Assembly (NCBI RefSeq): GCF_017875645.1
Contig: NZ_JAGGMR010000001.1
Coordinates: forward strand, 1,302,001 to 1,366,000
Direction: 5' to 3'
DNA from: Nocardia goodfellowii
GTDB taxonomy: Bacteria > Actinomycetota > Actinomycetes > Mycobacteriales > Mycobacteriaceae
Length of the DNA stretch: 64,000 bases
Made by a program: the position numbers and the translations under genes. Positions 17,691 through 28,499 of the stretch are shown here, in pieces; positions within the stretch are counted from its first letter, which is position 1; each line of letters begins with the position of its first letter. Below the pieces are notes generated by a model. That model searched no databases. It saw nothing but the letters and a program-made list of their open reading frames with translations, and had not been told where the DNA came from.

Positions 17691-19186
17691 CACTTGTTCT
17701 CCGCTACGCAGCGCGCAGCGACCGCGGCCTCGTGCGAGGCAACAACGAGGATTCCGTGTACGCGGGCGCCCGGTTGCTCGCCCTGGCCGACGGCATGGGC
17801 GGCCACGCCGCCGGTGAAGTCGCCTCCCAGTTGATGATTGCCGCGCTGGCTCATCTCGACGACGACGAGCCCGGCACCGACCTGCTCGGCAAACTCGATC
17901 ATGCGATCCACGAGGGCAATGCCGCGATCGCCGATCAGGTCGAGGAAGAGCCCGAGCTCGACGGCATGGGCACCACACTGACCGCGATCCTGTTCGCGGG
18001 CAACAAACTCGGCCTCGCCCATATCGGCGATTCCCGCGCCTACCTGTTGCGCGGTGGCGAACTGGCCCAGATCACCAGAGACGACACGTTCGTCCAGTCG
18101 CTGGTGGACGAGGGCCGGATCACCCCCGAGCAGGCGCACACCCACCCGCAGCGCTCACTGATCATGCGCGCGCTCACCGGCAACGAGATCGAGCCGACGC
18201 TGATCATGCGGGAGGCCCGCGCGGGCGACCGCTATCTGCTCTGCTCCGACGGCCTCTCCGATGTGGTGAGCGACGAGACGATCGCGAACACCCTGCGCGA
18301 GGGCAGCACCGACGAATGTGCCGATCGGCTCATCGAATTGGCGTTGCGCAGCGGTGGCCCGGACAACGTCACCGTGGTCGTCGCCGATGTCATCGATCTC
18401 GATTACGGGCAGAGTCATCCGATCGTGGCGGGCGCCGCCTCCGGTCAGGACGAGGACACTCCCCCGCCGAACACCGCGGCCGGCCGCGCCGCCGCGATGC
18501 GTCCCCCGCGCGCCGCACCGCCGCGCCGGGCGAGCAGCACTCCGGATCCGGAGCCACCGGCGAAATCGCACAAACTGCGCTGGATCCTGCTGTCGCTGGG
18601 TCTGGTGCTGGCGGTCGGTGTGGGCCTGCTGGTCGGCTACAAGATGGTGCGCAACAACTACTACGTGGCCGCCGAGGGCGGCAGTGTGGTGATCCTGCGC
18701 GGACTGCCGGGTTCGATACTCGGTTATTCGATCCACGAGGTCGACACCATCGGCTGCGTGAACAAAAGCGGTGAGCTCACCATCCTGAAGACGGGCACCA
18801 CGCTGCCCGCGGGCTGCCGGGCGCTCGAGATCGAAGATCTCACCCAGACCGGACGCAACCAGGTCAACCAGGGTCTGCCGCCGGGCTCGCTCAACGAGGC
18901 CGAGAGCCAGATGCGCCGCTTGGCCTCCCAGCAGCTGCTGCCGGTGTGCACGCCCAAGGAATCGACGCCGCAGCCCGGTGTCATACCGCCGACCTCGACG
19001 GAGCCGGCCCCCGCCACGCCGAACCCGGTCGCGACGACCACCGCGCCGCCGCCCGTCGAACCGCCGCCTCCTGGGGACACCCGGGGTACCGATATCAAGA
19101 CACCGACGAAGGTGGAACCCACCGCGCCGACGTCCACGTCGGCGACCCCCCAGACGCCGGGGGAGAACTGCCGGGTGACGGACTGA
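17687..19186 (+). CDS. pstP: PstP serine/threonine phosphatase (PP2C)
   Basis: Mn-dependent PPM/PP2C phosphatase of 499 aa that reverses PknA/PknB signalling. The catalytic domain (about 1-240) has the metal-site motifs [43 protein letters not shown] and [11 protein letters not shown] proline-rich linker leads to one membrane helix ([22 protein letters not shown], about 300-322). An extracytoplasmic region with a Thr/Pro-rich tail follows, the usual PstP layout. It starts at GTG 17687 inside the fhaB end. Its TGA overlaps the rodA ATG. Confidence 0.96.
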   Translation: MTLVLRYAARSDRGLVRGNNEDSVYAGARLLALADGMGGHAAGEVASQLMIAALAHLDDDEPGTDLLGKLDHAIHEGNAAIADQVEEEPELDGMGTTLTAILFAGNKLGLAHIGDSRAYLLRGGELAQITRDDTFVQSLVDEGRITPEQAHTHPQRSLIMRALTGNEIEPTLIMREARAGDRYLLCSDGLSDVVSDETIANTLREGSTDECADRLIELALRSGGPDNVTVVVADVIDLDYGQSHPIVAGAASGQDEDTPPPNTAAGRAAAMRPPRAAPPRRASSTPDPEPPAKSHKLRWILLSLGLVLAVGVGLLVGYKMVRNNYYVAAEGGSVVILRGLPGSILGYSIHEVDTIGCVNKSGELTILKTGTTLPAGCRALEIEDLTQTGRNQVNQGLPPGSLNEAESQMRRLASQQLLPVCTPKESTPQPGVIPPTSTEPAPATPNPVATTTAPPPVEPPPPGDTRGTDIKTPTKVEPTAPTSTSATPQTPGENCRVTD

Positions 19187-20658
19187 TGTCCGCTCCGGCA
19201 CAGCCGTCCGCTGGGGCATACCCCAGTCCGCCAGGCGGCTTCGCGCCCGCGCCCCCGCCGTCCACGCGGCGCAATGTCGAATTGCTGCTGCTGGCGTTCG
19301 CGGCGGTGCTGACGACGGTGTCGCTGTTCCTGGTGGAAGCCAGTCAGGAACAGTCGCTCACCTGGGATATCGCCAAATACGGCGCGGCCTACCTGGCATT
19401 GTTCGGCGTGGCCCATCTGGCGGTGCGCCGGTTCGCGCCGTTCGCCGACCCGCTGCTGCTGCCGATCGTGGCGGTGCTCAACGGAATCGGGCTGGTGCTG
19501 ATCCATCGCCTGGATCTCGGCTCCGCGCAGAACGCCCGCTACAACTCCTGGACGATCCCCTCCCCCGACGCCAGTCCGCAGATCATGTGGACCGCGCTCG
19601 GCACGATCGGGTTCATCGCGGTGCTCGCGATCCTGCGCGATTACCGCACGCTGGCCCGCTACAGCTACACCCTGGGGCTGATCGGCCTTGTCGCCCTGAT
19701 GATTCCGGCGTTGCTGCCCAGCGCGTACTCGGAAACCAACGGCGCCAAGATCTGGATCCGGCTGCCCGGTTTCAGTGTGCAGCCGGGTGAGTTCTCCAAA
19801 ATCCTGCTGATCATCTTCTTCGCCTCGGTGCTGGTGGCCAAGCGCGACCTGTTCACCACCGCCGGGCGGCACATGCTGGGCATGGAATTCCCGCGCGCCC
19901 GCGATCTCGGGCCGATCCTCGCGGTGTGGATCGTGTGCATCGGCGTGCTCGTGCTGGAGAAAGACCTGGGCACTTCGCTGCTGATCTTCTCCACCGTGCT
20001 GGTGATGCTCTACATCGCCACCGAGCGGGTGGGCTGGCTGATCATCGGCGGCGGTCTGCTCGCCATCGGATTCGTCTTCGCCTACAACGCCTTCGGTCAC
20101 GTCCGGGTGCGCGTGCACACCTGGCTGGACCCGTTCTCGGACTACAACAACACCGGCTACCAGATCTCGCAGTCCATGTTCGGCCTGGCCACCGGCGGGC
20201 TGGCGGGCACCGGCCTGGGCAACGGCCGGCCGAACCAGGTGCCCTTCGCCAAGACCGACTTCATCATCACCACCATCGGCGAGGAACTGGGCCTGATCGG
20301 GCTGACCGCGGTACTGGTGCTGTTCCTGGTGTTCATCGTGCGCGGCCTGCGCACCGCCCTGGCCGTGCGCGACAGCTTCGGCAAGCTGCTCGCCGCCGGT
20401 CTGGCCTTCACCATGGCGATTCAGCTGTTCGTGGTGGTAGGCGGTGTCACCAAACTGATTCCGCTGACCGGTCTCACGACGCCGTTCATGTCCTACGGCG
20501 GCTCGTCGCTGCTGGCCAACTATCTGCTGCTGGCCCTGCTGATCAAGATCTCCGACGCGGCCCGCGCACCGGCACCGGCGCGCAAGAAGGAACCCGCGGC
20601 GCCCCTCGCCGATGCCCCGACCGAGCTGTTCCGCAAGGATGCGAGGCCGCAGGAATGA
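19186..20658 (+). CDS. rodA: RodA, SEDS peptidoglycan glycosyltransferase
   Basis: SEDS-family polymerase of 490 aa that elongates glycan strands from lipid II with its cognate PBP. After a roughly 30-residue Pro-rich cytosolic N-terminus there are about ten or more helices. Signature segments are [14 protein letters not shown], the conserved [25 protein letters not shown], and [25 protein letters not shown] near the C-terminus. The ATG at 19186 overlaps the pstP stop; a longer frame starting in pstP is rejected because its N-terminus is out of frame with any membrane protein. Its end overlaps pbpA as ATGA, pairing the SEDS protein with its transpeptidase. Confidence 0.96.
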   Translation: MSAPAQPSAGAYPSPPGGFAPAPPPSTRRNVELLLLAFAAVLTTVSLFLVEASQEQSLTWDIAKYGAAYLALFGVAHLAVRRFAPFADPLLLPIVAVLNGIGLVLIHRLDLGSAQNARYNSWTIPSPDASPQIMWTALGTIGFIAVLAILRDYRTLARYSYTLGLIGLVALMIPALLPSAYSETNGAKIWIRLPGFSVQPGEFSKILLIIFFASVLVAKRDLFTTAGRHMLGMEFPRARDLGPILAVWIVCIGVLVLEKDLGTSLLIFSTVLVMLYIATERVGWLIIGGGLLAIGFVFAYNAFGHVRVRVHTWLDPFSDYNNTGYQISQSMFGLATGGLAGTGLGNGRPNQVPFAKTDFIITTIGEELGLIGLTAVLVLFLVFIVRGLRTALAVRDSFGKLLAAGLAFTMAIQLFVVVGGVTKLIPLTGLTTPFMSYGGSSLLANYLLLALLIKISDAARAPAPARKKEPAAPLADAPTELFRKDARPQE

Positions 20659-22139
20659 ACACTCCACTACGGCGGGTAGCCGTCGCGGTCATGCTGATGA
20701 TCGTCGCGCTGCTGATCAACGCCACCTACGTCCAGGTCTCCATCGGCCCCTTCGGGAAGGCCGACAGCCTGCGCCACGATCCGCGCAACTCCCGCGTGCT
20801 GCTCGACGAGTATTCGCGCCAGCGCGGGCAGATCTCCGCGAGCGGCACCGTGCTGGCCAGTTCGGTCGCCACCGACGATCGCTACAAGTACCTGCGCACC
20901 TATCCGACCGCCCCGGACGCCTACGCCCCGGTCACCGGCTTCTACTCGATGCAGTACGGCAGCAACGGGCTGGAGAAGGCCGAGGATTCGGTGCTCAACG
21001 GCTCCGACAGCCAGTTGTTCGGACGCCGGTTGATCGACATGATCTCCGGGCGTGACCCGCGCGGGGCGAACGTGCTCACCACGCTGAACCCGGCGATGCA
21101 GCAGGTCGCCTACGACCAGCTGACCTCGAAGGGCTACACCGGTTCGGTCGTCGCGATCGAACCCAGCACCGGCAAGATCCTCACCATGGTCTCCACGCCG
21201 AGTTACGACCCGAACCTGCTGTCCGGGCACGACGGCGCGCGCGGCACCCAGGCCTGGGAGGAACTGAGCCGGGACAAGTCCAAGCCGATGCTCAATCGCG
21301 CTGTCTCCCAGACTTATCCGCCGGGGTCCACGTTCAAGGTGGTGACCACCGCGGCCGCGCTGCAGGACGGCATCGCGACACCGCAGGATCAGTTCACCGC
21401 GGCCAGTCAGATCACCCTGCCCAACACCGCGACCACGCTGGAGAACTACAACGGTTCGCACTGCGGCAGCGGCAACACCGCCTCGCTGTACGACGCGTTC
21501 CGGTTGTCCTGCAACACCGCCTTCGCCGAACTGAGCCAGAAGGTGGGCGCGTCCAACCTGAAGGACGCGGCCGCCGCGTTCGGTGTGGGCCCGAGCCGCG
21601 GCATCCCGATCCCGGTCGCCGAATCCACCGTGGGTCCCATCCCGGACAACGCGGCACTGGCGCAGAGCAGCATCGGTCAGCGCGATGTGGCGCTGACCCC
21701 GCTGGAGAACGCGGTCGTCGCGGCCACCGTCGCCAACGGCGGTGTCCGGATGGAGCCGTACCTGGTCGATTCGCTGCAGGGGCCGGACCTCAGCGAGTTG
21801 TCCAAGACCAAGCCGGTCTCGGTCGGCCAGGCCGTCAGCGCCTCGGTCGCCGACCAGCTCACCAGCATGATGATCGCCTCGGAACAGAACACCGCGGGCG
21901 GTCAGCAGAACCGCGGATACACCATCGCGTCCAAGACCGGCACCGCCGAACACGGCGACAATCCGCGCTCCACACCACCCCACGCCTGGTACATCGCTTT
22001 CGCCCCCGCGCAGAATCCGACCATCGCCATCGCGGTGATCGTGGAGAACGGCGGCGACCGTGCGCTGGCCGCCACCGGTGGTTCCGTGGCCGCGCCGGTC
22101 GCGCGGGCCGTGCTGGACGCCGGTCTGCGAGGGGGCTGA
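20655..22139 (+). CDS. pbpA: PbpA, class B penicillin-binding transpeptidase
   Basis: Transpeptidase of 494 aa forming peptide cross-links outside the membrane with RodA. One N-terminal anchor helix (about 7-27, [19 protein letters not shown]) is followed by a short PBP-dimer-like region and the transpeptidase domain. The active-site SxxK lies in YPPGSTFKV, SxN in RLSCNTAF and KTG in SKTGTAEHG. The length matches mycobacterial PbpA, a PknB-linked septal enzyme. The ATG at 20655 overlaps the rodA stop. A 37-bp gap separates it from pknA. Confidence 0.96.
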   Translation: MNTPLRRVAVAVMLMIVALLINATYVQVSIGPFGKADSLRHDPRNSRVLLDEYSRQRGQISASGTVLASSVATDDRYKYLRTYPTAPDAYAPVTGFYSMQYGSNGLEKAEDSVLNGSDSQLFGRRLIDMISGRDPRGANVLTTLNPAMQQVAYDQLTSKGYTGSVVAIEPSTGKILTMVSTPSYDPNLLSGHDGARGTQAWEELSRDKSKPMLNRAVSQTYPPGSTFKVVTTAAALQDGIATPQDQFTAASQITLPNTATTLENYNGSHCGSGNTASLYDAFRLSCNTAFAELSQKVGASNLKDAAAAFGVGPSRGIPIPVAESTVGPIPDNAALAQSSIGQRDVALTPLENAVVAATVANGGVRMEPYLVDSLQGPDLSELSKTKPVSVGQAVSASVADQLTSMMIASEQNTAGGQQNRGYTIASKTGTAEHGDNPRSTPPHAWYIAFAPAQNPTIAIAVIVENGGDRALAATGGSVAAPVARAVLDAGLRGG

Positions 22140-22176
22140 ACGTTATGACTGTGCGAGTGAATGTACGGAGTCCCCG

Positions 22177-23712
22177 ATGCTGAACAACGGCGCGTTGATC
22201 GCCGACCGCTACCGCCTGCAGCGGCTCATCGCCACCGGCGGTATGGGTCAGGTCTGGGAGGCGCTCGACACCCGGCTCGACCGCCGGGTGGCGGTGAAGG
22301 TGCTCAAGGCGGAATTCTCCGCCGATCCGACCTTCCGGCACCGGTTCCGCACCGAGGCCAGGACCACCGCGCAGTTGAATCATCCCGGTATCGCCGGGAT
22401 CTACGACTACGGCGAGACCTACGACCCGTCCGCGGGTGAAACCGCTTACCTGGTCATGGAATTGGTCCAGGGCGAACCGCTGAACACGGTGCTGAACCGG
22501 CTCGGCCGTTTGTCGGTGGTGCAGGGTCTGGACATGCTGGAGCAGACCGGCCGCGCGCTGGAGGTGGCGCATGCCGCCGGCGTGGTGCACCGGGATGTGA
22601 AGCCGGGCAACATTCTCGTGACGCCGACCGGTCAGGTGAAGATCACCGATTTCGGCATCGCGAAAGCGGTGGACGCCTCGCCGGTCACCAAGACCGGCAT
22701 GGTGATGGGCACCGCGCAATACATCGCCCCCGAGCAGGCGGTCGGTGAGGACGCGACCTCCTCCAGTGACGTGTACTCCCTCGGCGTGGTCGGTTACGAG
22801 GCGCTGGCGGGTCAGCGGCCGTTCACCGGCGACGGCGCCATCACCGTCGCGATGAAGCATGTGCGGGAGAACCCGCCGCCGATGCCCGCGGACCTGCCGC
22901 CGAACGTGCGTGAGCTCATCGAGATCACCATGCGCAAGGACCCGAATCAGCGCTACGCCAGTGGTGGCGAGTTCGCCGACGCGGTGGCCGCGGTGCGCGC
23001 CGGTCATCGGCCGCCGGACCCGAAGGGGGCGGCCGTCACGGGAGCGGCGGGCCCGCTCACCGAGGGCGCCACCCGGGTGTTGCCGCCCGGTCCGACCGTC
23101 ATCCTGCCGGCACCGCAGCAGGACGGCCCGACCGTGCCCTACAACGGCACCGGCGCGAGCACTTACGGTGCCGCTGCCGCCGCCGGCGCTTACGGTGCGC
23201 CGGAGACGGCGATGAACCCGGGCAGCACCGGCACTCCGCCGCCCAAGCCCGCCGGTCTCACCAATACCCAGAAGTGGCTCATCGGACTCGGTATCGGTGC
23301 GGTTCTGCTGGGCGGCGCCGCCACCTGGCTGGCGTTCGGCGGCGACACCAATCCGCAGCCGGATCGTCCCGTCGTGACCAGCACACTGGTCCCGCCGACC
23401 ACGACCAAACCGCCGGTGACCACGACGACGCGGCCGGCTCCGCCCCCGCCGCCGGTCACCACGGAGGCGCCGACCACGACCACGGTGCCGCCGACAACCA
23501 CTACCGAACCGCCGACGACCACTACGGAACCGCCGACGACGACCACGAAACCGCCGACGACGACGCCGGTCCCGAGCACCACCAAAACGGGCAAGACGAC
23601 CACGACCCGGCAGTACTTCCCCACCCTCGACTTACCATTTCCGGATAGTCCCGGTGCTCGAGGCCCCTCGTCCACTCGTAGCGTGCCTACTCCTCCGCAA
23701 GGACAACAATGA
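22177..23712 (+). CDS. pknA: PknA serine/threonine kinase
   Basis: Hanks-type membrane kinase of 511 aa controlling cell shape and division. The kinase domain covers about 8-275: glycine loop [11 protein letters not shown], catalytic Lys in [28 protein letters not shown], and an activation loop containing [13 protein letters not shown] juxtamembrane region leads to a helix ([23 protein letters not shown]). A short extracytoplasmic tail of TTTT/PP repeats follows, without PASTA domains, as in mycobacterial PknA. The ATG at 22177 fits the conserved start [14 protein letters not shown]. It overlaps pknB as ATGA. Confidence 0.95.
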   Translation: MLNNGALIADRYRLQRLIATGGMGQVWEALDTRLDRRVAVKVLKAEFSADPTFRHRFRTEARTTAQLNHPGIAGIYDYGETYDPSAGETAYLVMELVQGEPLNTVLNRLGRLSVVQGLDMLEQTGRALEVAHAAGVVHRDVKPGNILVTPTGQVKITDFGIAKAVDASPVTKTGMVMGTAQYIAPEQAVGEDATSSSDVYSLGVVGYEALAGQRPFTGDGAITVAMKHVRENPPPMPADLPPNVRELIEITMRKDPNQRYASGGEFADAVAAVRAGHRPPDPKGAAVTGAAGPLTEGATRVLPPGPTVILPAPQQDGPTVPYNGTGASTYGAAAAAGAYGAPETAMNPGSTGTPPPKPAGLTNTQKWLIGLGIGAVLLGGAATWLAFGGDTNPQPDRPVVTSTLVPPTTTKPPVTTTTRPAPPPPPVTTEAPTTTTVPPTTTTEPPTTTTEPPTTTTKPPTTTPVPSTTKTGKTTTTRQYFPTLDLPFPDSPGARGPSSTRSVPTPPQGQQ

Positions 23713-25610
23713 CTACCCCGAAGAATCTCTCGTCTCGCTACGAGCTCGGCGAGATCATCGGATTCGGCGGTATGTCCGAGGTGCACAAGGCCCGTGATCT
23801 GCGGCTCAGCCGCGATGTCGCGATCAAGGTCTTGCGGGCCGACCTAGCGCGCGACCCTACGTTCTATCTGCGCTTCAAGCGCGAGGCGCAAAACGCCGCC
23901 GCACTGAATCATCCGGCCATCGTCGCGGTGTACGACACCGGCGAGGCCGAGGTGGACGGCGGCCCGCTGCCCTACATCGTGATGGAGTATGTCGACGGCG
24001 ATACCCTGCGCGATATCGTGCGCGGCGAGGGCCCGCTGCCGCCGCGCCGCGCGATGGAGGTCGTCGCCGACGTCTGCGCCGCACTGGATTTCAGCCACAA
24101 GGCCGGCATCGTGCACCGCGATATGAAGCCCGCCAACATCATGATCAACCGCGCGGGCGCGGTGAAGGTGATGGACTTCGGCATCGCGCGTGCGCTGGCC
24201 GACAGCTCCAACCCGATGACCCAGACCGCGGCCGTTATCGGTACCGCGCAATACCTTTCACCCGAGCAGGCACGCGGCGAGACCGTCGACGCGCGCTCGG
24301 ACGTGTACTCCGTCGGCTGTGTGCTCTTCGAAATCCTCACCGGTGAACCGCCTTTCACCGGTGACTCACCGGTCGCGGTGGCCTACCAGCATGTCCGCGA
24401 AGACCCGCGGCTGCCCTCGCACGTTCACTCCGGGGTGCCGCGCGAGCTGGACTCGGTGATCCTCAAGGCGATGAGCAAGAACCCGGCCAACCGGTATCAG
24501 ACCGCGGCCGAGATGCGCGCCGACCTGATCCGGGTGCTCGGCGGGCAGAAGCCGAGCGCGCCGATGGTGATGACCGATGAGGATCGCACCACCGTCTTCG
24601 ACTCCAACGAACCGTCCCCGCGCGGCTACCGCATGGTCGAACGGCGGGACGACACCGCCGAGCAGGAAGCCGCCGAGCCCGGCGGCTCCCGTCGCACCTG
24701 GATCGCGGTCGGCGTCGTCGCCGCGCTGGCGGTCGCCTTCGGTTTGTTCTGGGTACTGATCGGTCCGGGCAGCCGGCCCGATCAGGTCGCCATTCCGGAT
24801 CTTTCGAACAAATCCCAAGCTCAAGCCCAGGACGCGCTGCAGAAGCTCGGCTTCAACGTCGCGGTGCAGCAGAAACCGGATGGCAAGATCGCGCAGGGCA
24901 ATGTGATCGCCACCCAACCGCTCGGCGGCTCCCGCATCGACGAGGGCAGCACCGTCACCCTGCAGGTCTCCACCGGACCGGCGCAGGTACAGGTGCCCCG
25001 GCTCGAGGGGATGACCCAGGAGCAGGCCGAGCAGGTGCTCAATTCGCAGGGCCTGCGGATAGATCCGAACGTGCAGCGCAGGCCGTCCAGTCAGCAGGAG
25101 AAGGACAAGGTCATCGGCACCGAGCCCTCGGCGGGCTCCAAGGTCGACATCGACAAGGCCGTCATCGTCACCCTCGGTGACGGACCGGAGAAGGTGCGCG
25201 TTCCCTCGGTCGTCGGCCAGGACATCAGTTTGGCCCAGCCCAACCTGGAGGGCAGTGCCGGTTTCAAGGTCAACGTGGAGGAGGTGCCGTCCGCGAAGCC
25301 GAAGGGTGAGGTCCTCTCGACCAGTCCCGCGGGTGGTACCCAGGCCGACAAGGGTTCGTCGGTCACCGTGCAGGTTTCCAGCGGCGAGATCACCATGCCC
25401 AGCGTCGTCGGCATGACGCCGTCGCAGGCGGTGGAGGTACTGCGTTCGAAGGGCTGGACCGGCAGCACCAGTCAGATCGTCCAGCAGCCGCAGGGCACCT
25501 TCGACACCGGTAGCGTCGGGCGAATTCTCGGCCAATCTCCGGCGACCGGCTCCACGCTCGCCAAGAACGAGACAATCACCATTTCCGTCGGTGTTCTGGG
25601 CCCGCCGTGA
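23709..25610 (+). CDS. pknB: PknB PASTA serine/threonine kinase
   Basis: Essential-type Hanks kinase of 633 aa that senses muropeptides or lipid II and phosphorylates cell-wall regulators such as CwlM. The kinase domain covers about 1-280: [10 protein letters not shown] glycine loop, [28 protein letters not shown], and activation loop [20 protein letters not shown] with the two Thr residues phosphorylated in orthologues. A single helix ([23 protein letters not shown], about 335-357) precedes four extracellular PASTA repeats that fill the C-terminus. It starts at ATG 23709, overlapping pknA, and is last in the operon. Confidence 0.97.
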   Translation: MTTPKNLSSRYELGEIIGFGGMSEVHKARDLRLSRDVAIKVLRADLARDPTFYLRFKREAQNAAALNHPAIVAVYDTGEAEVDGGPLPYIVMEYVDGDTLRDIVRGEGPLPPRRAMEVVADVCAALDFSHKAGIVHRDMKPANIMINRAGAVKVMDFGIARALADSSNPMTQTAAVIGTAQYLSPEQARGETVDARSDVYSVGCVLFEILTGEPPFTGDSPVAVAYQHVREDPRLPSHVHSGVPRELDSVILKAMSKNPANRYQTAAEMRADLIRVLGGQKPSAPMVMTDEDRTTVFDSNEPSPRGYRMVERRDDTAEQEAAEPGGSRRTWIAVGVVAALAVAFGLFWVLIGPGSRPDQVAIPDLSNKSQAQAQDALQKLGFNVAVQQKPDGKIAQGNVIATQPLGGSRIDEGSTVTLQVSTGPAQVQVPRLEGMTQEQAEQVLNSQGLRIDPNVQRRPSSQQEKDKVIGTEPSAGSKVDIDKAVIVTLGDGPEKVRVPSVVGQDISLAQPNLEGSAGFKVNVEEVPSAKPKGEVLSTSPAGGTQADKGSSVTVQVSSGEITMPSVVGMTPSQAVEVLRSKGWTGSTSQIVQQPQGTFDTGSVGRILGQSPATGSTLAKNETITISVGVLGPP

Positions 25611-25723
25611 TCCTCCACAGGGCATACAGCTACTTTCTGGAAAACTCAGTCTCCGCCGCCTGACCCGCTGGAGAATGGGGCTGCTCATCCGAATGCGTCA
25701 TACCGCAACCAGGAGGTAGCCCC

Positions 25724-26146
25724 ATGACCACTGCCCGCGACATCATGCGTCCCGGCGCGCACTGGATCTCCATGGAAGACACCGTCGGCAAAGCCGCGCG
25801 GTTGATGGCCGAACTCGGCGTCGGATGCCTGATCGTCTCCGACGACAACGAACGCATGCGCGGCATCATCACCGACCGCGACATCGTCGTGAAATGCGTA
25901 GCCCAGGGCAAGTCACCCGGCGCCACCAAGGCCGCCGACCTCTGTGAAGCCACCCCGCGCTGGGTCGCCGCCGACGCCGACTTGGAAGAAGTGCTCGACG
26001 AGATGGAAGGCCACCGGGTCAAGCGTGTCCCGGTTATCGACGAGAGCAAGAAGCTCGTCGGCATGATCAGCGAGGCCGACCTGGCCAAACACCTGGACGA
26101 CAATCAGCTCGGCGAATGGGTCAACTCCATCTACGGCCGCCCCTAA
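25724..26146 (+). CDS. Tandem CBS-domain protein
   Basis: Soluble protein of 140 aa made of two CBS modules forming one Bateman pair: MTTARDIMRPGAHWISMEDTV opens the first, and DLCEATPRWVAADADLEEVLDEMEGHRVKRVPVID the second. Such stand-alone proteins usually bind adenine nucleotides or act as stress proteins. The ATG at 25724 follows AGGAGG. The 113 bp upstream hold its own promoter, so it need not belong to the pknB operon. Its stop lies 4 bp from the convergent deaminase stop. Confidence 0.9.
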   Translation: MTTARDIMRPGAHWISMEDTVGKAARLMAELGVGCLIVSDDNERMRGIITDRDIVVKCVAQGKSPGATKAADLCEATPRWVAADADLEEVLDEMEGHRVKRVPVIDESKKLVGMISEADLAKHLDDNQLGEWVNSIYGRP

Positions 26147-26150
26147 CCGC

Positions 26151-26600
26151 CTAGGAGAGGTCGAGATGCCTGTTCATCGCCATGGCTTCCGCCGCGAGAT
26201 CAGGCAACTCGATCACTTCGACCCCGTGCTGACGGAGCTTCTCGACGCCCACGCAGTTCGTCACGAAGGTCGCGGGCTCCCGCCAGGCGATGACGACCCG
26301 CGGAATCCCGGCGCGCAGAATCCGTTCCGTACACGGCGGCCGCCCCGCGCTGGCCCGCTGCGAACAGGGCTCCAGCGTGCTGTAGATCGTCGCCCGCGCC
26401 AGCCGCGGGTCCGCATCGCCCAGCTTGTCCAGCGCCGACTCCTCGGCATGCACCTTCGCATCGGTCTCCCGCGAGAACCCCGTCGCGATCTCGACCCCGT
26501 CCGCGACCACCACGGCCCCGACGGAGAACGCCGTAGCGCTCGGCGGGCACATCCGCGCGAGCTCGACAGCCCTCAGCATGTATCGGTGGTCGGTGCTCAT
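26151..26600 (-). CDS. RibD-type cytidine/pyrimidine deaminase domain protein
   Basis: Zinc deaminase of 149 aa matching the N-terminal half of RibD. The HAE motif is at residues 51-53 and the PCS..RPPC cysteine pair (Cys79 and Cys90) binds zinc. It follows, with a 27-bp gap, a separate gene matching the reductase half of RibD. Together they may form a split riboflavin (diaminohydroxyphosphoribosylaminopyrimidine) deaminase/reductase, or act on another pyrimidine. It is last in the trpG-reductase-deaminase unit and convergent with the CBS gene. Confidence 0.85.
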   Translation of the reverse strand: MSTDHRYMLRAVELARMCPPSATAFSVGAVVVADGVEIATGFSRETDAKVHAEESALDKLGDADPRLARATIYSTLEPCSQRASAGRPPCTERILRAGIPRVVIAWREPATFVTNCVGVEKLRQHGVEVIELPDLAAEAMAMNRHLDLS

Positions 26601-26627
26601 CCTCGGTCATCCTTCCCTCGGGAGATG

Positions 26628-27320
26628 TCAGCGGGTGTAGCGCAGGACAGCCATGTCTCCCACTCGGGTCACCTCGGCGAGGTGCAAACGGCGGTGCGGT
26701 CCACCGGGATACGCGGCGGGCCCGGTGAACCGCGGCGCGGCCGGGTCGCCGACCAGGATGGGCGCGACGGCCAGATGCAGTTCGTCGGCCAGGTCGGCGG
26801 CGAGGAATTCGGTGTGGACGCGGGTACCGCCTTCGACCATCAACTGGGCGATGCCGCGTGCTCCGAGGTCGTCCAGTAGCGCGGTGAAGTCGACTACCGC
26901 GCCGAGGCTGACGACCTCGGCCAGGCCGGACAGCTGAGCACCGATCCGGGCGGCACCGGAATCGGTGGTGTAGACGAGCTTGTCGCCGCCTTGCTGCCAG
27001 AGGCGCCAGGCCGGATTCAATTCGCCGCTCGCCGTGACGGTCACCTTCGTCGGGTACTCCGGCTTGCCGGCGGCCACCCGGTCCGCGCGGCGTGCTTCGC
27101 TATTCACCAGCAGGCGAGGATTGTCGCGGCGCAGGGTCTCGGCGCCGACCAGGATGGCGTCGGATTCGGCGCGCACCTGATCGACGCGGTCGAAATCCGC
27201 GGTGTCGGACAGTTTCAGCCGGTCCGGACTCGCGTCGTCGATGTAGCCGTCGATGCTGACCGCTACCGAGAGCAGCACATGGGGCCGCGGCGCCGACGGG
27301 CCGGGCGGGGGCAGGGTCAC
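26628..27320 (-). CDS. RibD C-terminal-type pyrimidine reductase
   Basis: NADPH-dependent reductase of 230 aa with the RibD_C/DHFR-like fold. Visible blocks are VLLSVAVSIDGYIDD, ESDAILVGAETLRRDNPRLL and the late LMVEGGTRVHTEFLAADLADELHL motif, which is typical of the family. The GTG at 27320 is chosen because it overlaps the trpG stop (GTGA) and begins right before the conserved core; a longer frame into trpG lacks support. The stand-alone reductase plus adjacent stand-alone deaminase suggests a split RibD. A dedicated ribG elsewhere in the genome cannot be excluded. Confidence 0.85.
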   Translation of the reverse strand: MTLPPPGPSAPRPHVLLSVAVSIDGYIDDASPDRLKLSDTADFDRVDQVRAESDAILVGAETLRRDNPRLLVNSEARRADRVAAGKPEYPTKVTVTASGELNPAWRLWQQGGDKLVYTTDSGAARIGAQLSGLAEVVSLGAVVDFTALLDDLGARGIAQLMVEGGTRVHTEFLAADLADELHLAVAPILVGDPAAPRFTGPAAYPGGPHRRLHLAEVTRVGDMAVLRYTR

Positions 27321-27961
27321 TGCGTCACCAGCGCAGCGACCTCCGATTCGAGCATTTCCACCAGACCCTCGGCGGGGCGTTCGCCGCACACCTCGAGCCA
27401 GTTCGCGAGCATGCGGTGACCGCCCTGGGTGAGGACGGATTCGGGGTGGAACTGGACGCCGTGAATGGGCAGCTCACGGTGGCGTACCGCCATCACGATG
27501 CCGGACTCGGTGCGGCCGGTGACCTCGATCTCGGCGGGGAGGGTGTCCTCCGGGACGGTCAGCGAGTGGTAGCGGGTGGCGGTGAAGGGATCGGGCAAAC
27601 CGGCCAATACGCCGTTGCCACTGTGGAACACCAGCGAGGTCTTGCCGTGCAGCAGCTCCGGGGCGCGAGTGACGGTCGCGCCGAACGCCTCGCCGATCGC
27701 CTGATGGCCCAGGCACACCCCGAGCAGCGGGGTCGTGGACTTCGCGCAGGCGTGCACCAGCGGGATGCTCGCGCCGGCCCGATCCGGCGAACCGGGGCCC
27801 GGGCTGATCAAGATACCGTCGAATTCGGTGGCGACGGCGTCCACGTCGGCGAGCTGCGGATCGTCATTGCGCCAGACCACGGCCTCGGCTCCGAGCTGGC
27901 CCAGGTACTGCACCAGGTTGAAGACGAAGCTGTCGTAGTTGTCGACGACGAGTACACGCAT
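27317..27961 (-). CDS. trpG: Anthranilate/aminodeoxychorismate synthase glutaminase
   Basis: Class I glutamine amidotransferase of 214 aa that supplies ammonia to a TrpE or PabB partner for tryptophan or folate synthesis. The catalytic Cys83 is in GVCLGHQAIGE, the His-Glu pair is in HGVQFHPES, and the oxyanion strand is in LISPGPGSPDRAG. The family naming (trpG/pabA) follows the mycobacterial position beside pknB and crgA; which synthase it serves is not settled here. It is divergent from crgA, and the 163-bp gap carries both promoters. Confidence 0.93.
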   Translation of the reverse strand: MRVLVVDNYDSFVFNLVQYLGQLGAEAVVWRNDDPQLADVDAVATEFDGILISPGPGSPDRAGASIPLVHACAKSTTPLLGVCLGHQAIGEAFGATVTRAPELLHGKTSLVFHSGNGVLAGLPDPFTATRYHSLTVPEDTLPAEIEVTGRTESGIVMAVRHRELPIHGVQFHPESVLTQGGHRMLANWLEVCGERPAEGLVEMLESEVAALVTQ

Positions 27962-28124
27962 GAGTCGAGATTACGTGGGATAGCCTAGAGACACACCGGA
28001 GGGCGTCCGAGCCGCGCCCGGGTCGGTCCTGGCTGGGCCGGTTCGACCGTCGCGGCGAGTGGCTCGAGACACACAATTCAACCGAATCCCCGGTACCGAC
28101 CTGCACGCCGAACACGAGGACGTC

Positions 28125-28388
28125 ATGCCGAAGTCGAAGGTCCGTAAGAAGACCGACTATACGATCAATCCCGCCAGCCGGACTCCGGTCAAGGTCAAGG
28201 GTGGCCCATCGCCGGTCTGGTACGTGGCGATCATGCTGGGTTTCATGGTGGCCGGGCTGCTCTGGCTGCTGGTGTACTACCTGGCCGCCGAGAAGATCAC
28301 CTGGATGAACGACCTCAACGCCTGGAACTTCCTGATCGGTTTCGGCCTCATGGTGGTCGGGCTGATCATGACCATGCGCTGGCGCTGA
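28125..28388 (+). CDS. crgA: CrgA cell-division membrane protein
   Basis: Small divisome protein of 87 aa that recruits FtsI/PbpA-type enzymes and limits premature septation. It has two membrane helices (about 31-53 and 68-84), a basic N-terminus [12 protein letters not shown] and the conserved [21 protein letters not shown] end. The ATG at 28125 is chosen from GAGGA 6 bp upstream and the family start MPKSKVR; a longer frame from 28059 is not supported. It lies near the kinase operon, as in mycobacteria. Confidence 0.96.
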   Translation: MPKSKVRKKTDYTINPASRTPVKVKGGPSPVWYVAIMLGFMVAGLLWLLVYYLAAEKITWMNDLNAWNFLIGFGLMVVGLIMTMRWR

Positions 28389-28450
28389 CCCGTTCGAGCG
28401 CCGAGTCTGCCGGAATTAACCGGATAACAGACATGTCATTCATCCCCACC

Positions 28451-28477
28451 TGTGGATAAAGGTGTGGACAACTCGAG
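28451..28477. promoter_or_regulatory. Paired DnaA boxes plus CTCGAG element
   Basis: Two exact boxes in reverse orientation, TGTGGATAA (28451-28459) and TGTGGACAA (28463-28471), are spaced 12 bp start to start and followed directly by CTCGAG (28472-28477). The joined stretch ACAACTCGAGGA also occurs in oriC at 47404-47415. It lies just upstream of the PH-domain gene start at 28500, so DnaA could regulate that gene (inference). Confidence 0.6.
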
Positions 28478-28499
28478 GAACGATTGGGGAATCGGCCGC

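Noticed and set aside
18724..20667. Long minus-strand open frame across pstP and rodA
   Set aside because: Composition-driven antisense frame rich in Gln/His/Arg; both plus-strand genes carry full family motifs.
23400..23600. Tandem Thr/Pro repeat DNA as a separate element
   Set aside because: It is the in-frame extracytoplasmic TTTT/PP tail of PknA, common in this kinase.
28059..28124. N-terminal extension of CrgA
   Set aside because: No conserved residues; GAGGA and the family start MPKSKVR both point to 28125.
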